From an uncultured Aquimarina sp. (GTDB taxonomy: Bacteria; Bacteroidota; Bacteroidia; Flavobacteriales; Flavobacteriaceae): a stretch of 64,000 bases of DNA. Below are positions 59,148 to 64,000 of the stretch, one piece after another; position 1 is the stretch's first letter, and every line of letters starts with the position of its first letter. The notes under the pieces are model-generated. The model was not told where the DNA came from and did no database searches. It was given only the letters and a program-made list of their open reading frames with translations. Position numbers and translations under genes: made by a program. The stretch lies in assembly GCA_947489195.1 (NCBI GenBank), contig CANLCT010000009.1, positions 1 through 64,000 of the forward strand, given 5' to 3'.

Positions 59148-59838
59148 AGTTTTTAATTCATTAGCAATAAATGCACAGCAAGCTAATGTAGTTTTAGAGC
59201 TTTTTACATCGCAGGGGTGTAGTAGTTGCCCAAGAGCAGACCAGTTGCTGAAAAAAGTAGCAGAAAGTGATCACGGAGGTGAAATTATTACCCTAGCATA
59301 CCATGTAGATTATTGGGATCGTTTGGGGTGGAAAGACCCATTTAGTAAAGAAGCACATTCGAAATACCAATATAAATATGGGCAAAAATTTGGGGGTAAC
59401 TCTATTTATACACCTCAATTGGTTATTAATGGGGATCAGCACATTGTGGGTTCGGATGTAAAATCATTAAATAATACATTGCAAAAATTAAATAACAAAA
59501 AGCTTCCGTCAAAAATTAAGTTGTTTAATCCTAAAAAAGAAAGTAGTAAAATTAGTGTTGACTATACTGTGGAAAATGGACTAGATAACAAGCTAAGTTT
59601 TGTTTTAGTACTTAAAGAGAAAGTAACCTCGGTTAAACGAGGTGAAAACAGAAATAAAGTCCTTACCGATGCGCATATCGTTTTAGATAAGAAAACGGTA
59701 GCGGCTTCAAAAATAAAATCGGGAACAATAGATTTTGATATAGATGCTAAATACAATCTTAGCGAATTGCAAATTGTAGGTTATACTCAAAATCAACAAC
59801 TTTCGTTTACAGGGGCTTGCAAGTTAGAACTATTTTAG
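59119..59838 (+). CDS. Secreted DUF1223 thioredoxin-like protein
   Basis: 239 residues with a signal peptide (MKKIYIGVFLVFNSLAINAQ) and a DUF1223 domain: VVLELFTSQGCSSCPRADQL with Cys34 and Cys37 in a CxxC active-site-like position, AYHVDYWDRLGWKDPFS, and YTPQLVINGDQHIVGSD. The family is predicted to be thioredoxin-like and periplasmic; its substrate is unknown. A methyltransferase gene begins 30 bases downstream. The start codon is inside a hairpin. Confidence 0.88.
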   Translation: MKKIYIGVFLVFNSLAINAQQANVVLELFTSQGCSSCPRADQLLKKVAESDHGGEIITLAYHVDYWDRLGWKDPFSKEAHSKYQYKYGQKFGGNSIYTPQLVINGDQHIVGSDVKSLNNTLQKLNNKKLPSKIKLFNPKKESSKISVDYTVENGLDNKLSFVLVLKEKVTSVKRGENRNKVLTDAHIVLDKKTVAASKIKSGTIDFDIDAKYNLSELQIVGYTQNQQLSFTGACKLELF

Positions 59839-59868
59839 TAGCTTTAAGTACTACTAAAATAAAAGACA

Positions 59869-60540
59869 TTGAAAGATCAAGTTACTACAGCCGATTTTAA
59901 AAAAATAGCAGCACAATTAAGAAAACCAGAAGGAACTGATGGGGTAAAAGTTGCTGAAAAAATGAATATAGGCAACAAGTCAATGAACTTGCATACTATT
60001 GCAGTTTTAGACCCGCAACCAAATGAATCAATCCTTGAAATAGGTATGGGAAATGGTTTTTTTGTTAAAAATATAATTGCAGCAGGTAGTAATATCAATT
60101 ATGTGGGCTGTGATTACTCTATTGAGATGGTGCAATTAGCTTCCGAAATTAATAAGAATTTTATAGCTATTGGCCTGGCTAAATTTATTGAAGGAAATAT
60201 ACAAGAGCTACCTTTTGAGTCAGCATCATTTGACAAAATAATGACCGTGAATACATTTTATTTTTGGGATGATTACATAAAAGTTTTGCAAGAATTGAAG
60301 CGTGTGCTTAAAAAAGAAGGCAAGTTAATTATAGCTGTTCGACCAAAACATAATTTAGAAAAATTTCCTGTTACTAAATATGGCTTTTCCATTCAATCAA
60401 ATGATGAAATTATAAAACTATTACGATCAAATGGTTTTGAAAATATAGAAAAAACTGAAATAAAAGAGCCTTTACAGGAAGGTTTTGTAGCAGGACATAA
60501 TGAAAGAGAAGCTTTAATTTTGAATTGTAAATTGAACTAG
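59869..60540 (+). CDS. Class I SAM-dependent methyltransferase
   Basis: 223 residues. Motif I is ILEIGMGNG (55-63), followed by the acidic end of strand 2 in YVGCDYSIEMVQLA and a post-motif FDKIMTVNTFYFWDDYIKVL. This is the small Methyltransf_11 type related to UbiE; the substrate is not determined. The start is TTG at 59869, since the homologous N-terminus (TADFKKIAAQLRKPEGTDGV) is encoded from there and no ATG precedes motif I except at residues 32 and 39. It follows the DUF1223 gene by 30 bases, probably in one transcript. Confidence 0.82.
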   Translation: MKDQVTTADFKKIAAQLRKPEGTDGVKVAEKMNIGNKSMNLHTIAVLDPQPNESILEIGMGNGFFVKNIIAAGSNINYVGCDYSIEMVQLASEINKNFIAIGLAKFIEGNIQELPFESASFDKIMTVNTFYFWDDYIKVLQELKRVLKKEGKLIIAVRPKHNLEKFPVTKYGFSIQSNDEIIKLLRSNGFENIEKTEIKEPLQEGFVAGHNEREALILNCKLN

Positions 60541-60596
60541 CATTTAAGTAAATGACAAATATATTTGTCCGAAAATAGAAACAAACACCTAAAGTT

Positions 60597-61703
60597 ATGG
60601 TAGCTTCCTCTTTTGGAAAAAGTTTTACAAGCCAGGAAATTATTGATTTTAAATTTGCAAATGAGCGTTTAAAAAAAGTGGTGTCTTTTATTATTTCTGA
60701 TGTTGATGTTTATGATATAGCTTATAAAACTGTCAATGGATTTGGTGATAAAATATTGAATTCAGGTATTGTGTTACTGCCAACAAGTAATGTTCCTATA
60801 AAGGGAGTAATTAGTTACCAGCCCGGAACAGTTTTTTTAGAAGCAGATAGAACAACAAATTACAACAATACAGAAACAGGTACTTTTAATTTTTTTTCAT
60901 TTTTAGCAGCTAATGGATATATTGTTTTTGCGGCAGATTATGCAGGTTTTGGACTTTCTAAAGAAGAAAAACACCCTTATAATATACCCGATAAATTGGC
61001 ATTATCGGCCTATGATTTTATAGTAGCTGGGTATGAGTTTTTAGAAAAAAAGAATATAGAAAAACCATCAAAACTATTTTTATCAGGATATTCGGAAGGA
61101 GGATTATCTAATTTAGCGCTAACCCAATTAATTGAAGAGCGAAAAGAATTTGAAGTAACGGCAGCAGCTTGCGGAGCAGGGGCTTATGATTTAAATACTT
61201 TTTCGCAGGTGTTAAAATTTGTAATAACTAATGAACTGCCTTTAAATGAATTTGTTCCATTAATTTTTGATTCTTATAATACATTCTTTTTTAAAAGACC
61301 TACCAATGCCATTTTTGCCGAACCTTATGCAAAAGCAATAAAAAATGGGTTATTTGATGGTGAATTTAATACGCAACAGATTTTAGATAATTTACCTGCG
61401 ACGTATAAGGAATTATTAAATCCCGAATTTACTTTAGGATTTGTGTCATCAAATGATACCGTAGTTGAAAATGCTATAAAAGAGAATACCTATGTAGGTA
61501 ATGGTTGGATTCCTGTAACACCTATATTGTTTTATCAAGGTTTAAATGATCAAGCAGTTTTACCTTTGAACACTCAAAATATAGTAGAATATTATACAAA
61601 TAATAATAAAAAGGATATCACACTATCAACTGATGATGCTGATCATTTTGAAGGTAGAGGATCCTATAATGTGGTTAGTTTAGAGTATTTTAATAAGTTT
61701 TAA
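60597..61703 (+). CDS. Alpha/beta hydrolase (secretory-lipase-like) without signal peptide
   Basis: 368 residues with an alpha/beta-hydrolase fold: nucleophile elbow GYSEGG with Ser166, the acid in GLNDQAVLP (Asp318), and the base in DADHFEG (His350). The layout LSGYSEGGLSNLA resembles secretory lipases and cell-wall esterases, which are normally exported. The protein starts MVASSFGKSFTSQEI with no hydrophobic leader. An in-frame TAG lies 21 bases upstream, so no longer frame exists. Either it is cytoplasmic or the gene lost its signal region. It follows the methyltransferase after 56 bases. Confidence 0.8.
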   Translation: MVASSFGKSFTSQEIIDFKFANERLKKVVSFIISDVDVYDIAYKTVNGFGDKILNSGIVLLPTSNVPIKGVISYQPGTVFLEADRTTNYNNTETGTFNFFSFLAANGYIVFAADYAGFGLSKEEKHPYNIPDKLALSAYDFIVAGYEFLEKKNIEKPSKLFLSGYSEGGLSNLALTQLIEERKEFEVTAAACGAGAYDLNTFSQVLKFVITNELPLNEFVPLIFDSYNTFFFKRPTNAIFAEPYAKAIKNGLFDGEFNTQQILDNLPATYKELLNPEFTLGFVSSNDTVVENAIKENTYVGNGWIPVTPILFYQGLNDQAVLPLNTQNIVEYYTNNNKKDITLSTDDADHFEGRGSYNVVSLEYFNKF

Positions 61704-61716
61704 AGGGTATTAACTT

Positions 61717-62400
61717 TTACTGTTTTTTCCGTTTGGGTTTGCCGGCCACAAAATCTTTTAAATAATAAGGTTCAAAATAAGCTACATCATCAAAGTCGTT
61801 ATTTTGAAATTTTTGATAGCCTAATTTTCCTAATTGTTTGGCAGAAGGAAGAGCTTCTTCAATAAAAATAGCATTTTTATGAGTGCAAATCTCTTTAAAT
61901 TTGCTTACTCCGTTACCAATAAAAATAGTCTGTTGCTTATCAAGTAAGTTTATAAAGCTAGTTTCTTCTAAAATTTTAGCATTAGTAGTGTCTAAGCAAT
62001 TATAATTGTTATCAAATGTAGCGGTATATACTTCCATGCGTCGTGCATCGAGCATGGGAACTATAAAGGCAGGAGTAGGAGATAGAGTTTGATGGGCTAA
62101 ACTTTCGAGGGTGTTTATGGAAATTAAAGGGATATCTAGCGCGTAACACAATCCTTTTGCCGCTGATACCCCAATTCTAAGTCCAGTATAGGATCCAGGC
62201 CCTTTGCTTACTACAATAGCATTTATTTGTTGCAGCGTAACTTTAGCTGAAGTTAAAAGCGCTTCAATAAACACGTGTAAACTTTCGGCGTGAGAATATT
62301 TTTTATTGTTATCCTCTTTTAAGGCTACTAAGTTTCCCTTCCGCGAAAGCGCAACGGAGCAATTGGTGGTACTGGTTTCAATACAAAGTAAGTAACTCAT
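61717..62400 (-). CDS. tsaB: tRNA threonylcarbamoyladenosine biosynthesis protein TsaB
   Basis: Partner of TsaD in making the universal t6A37 modification of ANN-decoding tRNAs. The 227-residue ASKHA-fold protein has YLLCIETSTTNCSVALSRKG, SHAESLHVFI, VSKGPGSYTGLRIGVSAAKG and PMLDARRMEVYTATF. The C-terminal half is shorter than in TsaD, as expected. The gene follows the OmpA-like gene by 40 bases on the same strand and meets the hydrolase gene tail to tail with only 13 bases between. Confidence 0.95.
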   Translation of the reverse strand: MSYLLCIETSTTNCSVALSRKGNLVALKEDNNKKYSHAESLHVFIEALLTSAKVTLQQINAIVVSKGPGSYTGLRIGVSAAKGLCYALDIPLISINTLESLAHQTLSPTPAFIVPMLDARRMEVYTATFDNNYNCLDTTNAKILEETSFINLLDKQQTIFIGNGVSKFKEICTHKNAIFIEEALPSAKQLGKLGYQKFQNNDFDDVAYFEPYYLKDFVAGKPKRKKQ

Positions 62401-62440
62401 GTGAAATTTATAAGCTGTAAATTTACAAACTATCGGATAA

Positions 62441-63247
62441 TTACTTCTTCATACGTTCTTTTATTAAGCTAAAGAAATCATCGAACTGTGCATCAATAAT
62501 GATTTTGGTTACAGTTTCAACACCTGTGGTGGCATGCTCACCATTACTAGTTACTTTTAGGCGCTTAGGGTCGATTTCAAGGTCTGTTTGTAAACTATTA
62601 GCAATTGCGGCAGCTTGACGTGCACTTAAATCCCAGTTATTCAGGGCTTTTTCTGTTTTAAATTCAATAGCATTACTGTTGCCTTCAATAATAATATAGT
62701 ATTGAGCGTTGGCTTTAAGTACTTCTGCAATTTTTTGTAAACTTGTTTTTCCTTTTTCGCTTAGTGCGGCATCACCATCAACAGTTACAAATAGTTCGGT
62801 ATTTGGCATACTCAATACTAACTGGTTGTTTTGAATGCCTACTTTTCCTATAGTACCCAATTTGCCTTTAAAGGTTTGCAGTTGGCTCAATCGTGTTTCT
62901 TCAGCTTCAGTTAAGGCATCATTAACTACTTTTAATTGTGCATCTTTTTCTTTAATAGTTTTAAGACTAGATTCTACATTTGCCGTTTTTTGCTTAGTTA
63001 CCGAAGCAAAATTATTGATTGTTTTTAAAAGTGATTCATTTTCTTGCTTTACTTCTTCTACTTGATTATTGGCAAAATCAAGTTTTGTAATCATGGTTTT
63101 ATTATTGCTTTCGGCTTTGTTGGCTCTTGCTTTTTCCTCTCTTAAATTCGACTTTAATTTGTTGATTTCGTCAAGTAAATCTTTCTTTTTTTGGGCACTA
63201 GCAAAGGTGCTGATGCATATTAATAGAGGTAATATAAAACGTTTCAT
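62441..63247 (-). CDS. OmpA-like coiled-coil envelope protein
   Basis: 268 residues: a signal peptide (MKRFILPLLICISTFASAQ), a long coiled coil with many Lys, Glu and Asn (about 25-135), and an OmpA/MotB-like C-terminal domain (about 150-240) that shows FVTVDGDAALSEKGKTSLQK, IIIEGNSNAIEF and NNWDLSARQAAAIANSLQTD. OmpA-type domains bind peptidoglycan, so it should tether the envelope to the cell wall. The usual NxxLSxxRA signature has become NWDLSARQA. Probably cotranscribed with tsaB. Confidence 0.85.
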   Translation of the reverse strand: MKRFILPLLICISTFASAQKKKDLLDEINKLKSNLREEKARANKAESNNKTMITKLDFANNQVEEVKQENESLLKTINNFASVTKQKTANVESSLKTIKEKDAQLKVVNDALTEAEETRLSQLQTFKGKLGTIGKVGIQNNQLVLSMPNTELFVTVDGDAALSEKGKTSLQKIAEVLKANAQYYIIIEGNSNAIEFKTEKALNNWDLSARQAAAIANSLQTDLEIDPKRLKVTSNGEHATTGVETVTKIIIDAQFDDFFSLIKERMKK

Positions 63248-63327
63248 AGGTTTTGGTATTTTGAAATTCGAAAATACTACTTTTCCTTCAGATATTTTAG
63301 AGAGAAAATAGTATAAATAGTTTGTGA

Positions 63328-63726
63328 TTAATTAAAATCTTTATAAGTTACAGTTAGTTCGATACTTCCGCAAGAATCATTTTTGCCTTCTTTTGTTTTA
63401 ATCCAAAGACTTATATTTTTTGGGTTTTTAATATAAAGTTTATTAGTGCTGCTCATAATTGATAGAGAATCTAAAGGGATAGCAGTGATTTTTTTTAAAT
63501 AGGGATTGGTTGCTTTGCCCGAACCAAAAGCTTCATATATTACATGTTTTTGTTTACTTTTAACAAGTACGGTATTGTTATCAATATTAAATTCTTTATC
63601 ATAAAAGCTAACCGAGATATTGGTGTCAGAAGTGTTATTAATAATATATTGAATACAATAAAATTGATCACAACCTGTAAGTAACAATAAACTTAATGCA
63701 AGCAATATGAATTGTATTTTGTTCAT
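63328..63726 (-). CDS. Small lipoprotein of unknown function
   Basis: 132 residues from the ATG at 63726, which gives a clean lipoprotein leader (MNKIQFILLALSLLLLTGC, Cys19). An upstream ATG at 63750 would put eight residues, MVYSICYI, before it and lie inside the next hairpin. The mature part is mostly beta-like (NISVSFYDKEFNIDNNTVLV; SIELTVTYKDF) and I recognise no family. No acidic run follows the Cys, so periplasmic-side retention is likely. Confidence 0.7.
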   Translation of the reverse strand: MNKIQFILLALSLLLLTGCDQFYCIQYIINNTSDTNISVSFYDKEFNIDNNTVLVKSKQKHVIYEAFGSGKATNPYLKKITAIPLDSLSIMSSTNKLYIKNPKNISLWIKTKEGKNDSCGSIELTVTYKDFN

Positions 63727-63742
63727 AATATAACAAATAGAG

Positions 63743-63794
63743 TAAACCAAAATGGTATCATTCCTTTGATCAAGAATGATACCATTTTGGTTTA
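63743..63794 (-). terminator. Strong hairpin downstream of the TolC-family gene
   Basis: A perfect 21-bp stem (63743-63763 with 63774-63794) encloses a 10-base loop that itself contains the palindrome ttgatcaa. It lies 21 bases after the TolC-family stop on the minus strand and ends in A/T runs. Confidence 0.85.
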
Positions 63795-63815
63795 AATAAA
63801 ATATAAATCAGATTA

Positions 63816-64000
63816 TTATTTAACAGGACTTTCGTAGTAAAGTTCTAATAGTTTCACCTTAAAGAGGTAATCGTATTTAGCTCTTAGTAATTGGGTTTGG
63901 CTGTTTTGGTAAGCAATACGGGCTTGGGTAAAATCAAGTGAATTACTAATACCTACTTCAAATCGATTTTTTGCATATTCAAAAGCACGTTCTTGAGCAG
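63816..64000 (-). CDS. TolC-family outer-membrane efflux protein, C-terminal end (partial)
   Basis: The gene runs off the window; only its last 61 codons are visible. They read NRFEVGISNSLDFTQARIAY then QNSQTQLLRAKYDYLFKVKL and end LELYYESPVK. This is the closing helix of a TolC-type protein (RYxxGxxxxLDxxxAR pattern), the outer-membrane channel of tripartite exporters. The partner pump and adaptor are expected upstream of its start, beyond the window. Confidence 0.88.
   Translation of the reverse strand, partial: AQERAFEYAKNRFEVGISNSLDFTQARIAYQNSQTQLLRAKYDYLFKVKLLELYYESPVK

Overview
The window reads as chromosome of a marine member of the Flavobacteriaceae (Bacteroidota). The evidence is AT-rich DNA, no Shine-Dalgarno sequences, TAnnTTTG-type -7 promoter elements, many proteins with type IX secretion system (T9SS) sorting domains, a PorP/SprF partner, a GH16 agarase-like enzyme, and housekeeping genes in flavobacterial order. 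No rRNA, tRNA, CRISPR array, transposase or phage gene was seen.

Layout. 1-4 kb: a truncated membrane AraC-type regulator, then cysS-yidD and lgt on the minus strand. 4-10 kb: a small beta-barrel protein, a YbdG-type mechanosensitive channel and a 998-residue ELWxxDGT-repeat T9SS protein. 10-17 kb (minus): rpoN, asnS, an RND/MMPL exporter, frr and pyrH. 17-25 kb (plus): an accessory block made of a decayed gene, a GH16 hydrolase, then DUF1800, DUF1501 and a T9SS protein carrying a CXXCH haem site, a MopE-like metal-binding motif and a pure poly-Glu linker. 25-28 kb (minus): tsf, rpsB, rpsI and rplM. The translation cluster rplM-rpsI-rpsB-tsf-pyrH-frr is therefore split by the accessory block. 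28-34.5 kb: a 1642-residue T9SS type B adhesin and its PorP/SprF partner. 34.5-39.5 kb (minus): an ABC ATPase with a membrane partner, an 849-residue lipoprotein and rnhB. 39.5-45 kb (plus): a Porin_10-family porin, priA and a fasciclin lipoprotein with the wreck of a second fasciclin repeat behind it. 45-49.4 kb (minus): a DUF547 protein, an unknown membrane protein and pheT. 49.5-53 kb: pta-ackA (acetyl-CoA to acetate with ATP formation). 53-55.3 kb: two tandem secreted PilJ-domain proteins. 55.3-59 kb: an Asp-box propeller T9SS protein between two direct copies of a ~178-bp repeat. 59-61.7 kb: a DUF1223 protein, a methyltransferase and an alpha/beta hydrolase. 61.7-64 kb (minus): tsaB, an OmpA-like protein, a small lipoprotein and the 3' end of a TolC-family gene.

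The window mixes core translation, replication and energy genes with envelope and secretion functions. The most distinctive accessory material is the DUF1800/DUF1501/surface-cytochrome trio inserted in the translation cluster, the PilJ pair, and the repeat-bounded Asp-box gene. Many operon ends carry clear hairpin terminators, which makes transcription units readable. All functional calls rest on reading motifs by eye; no database search was run.
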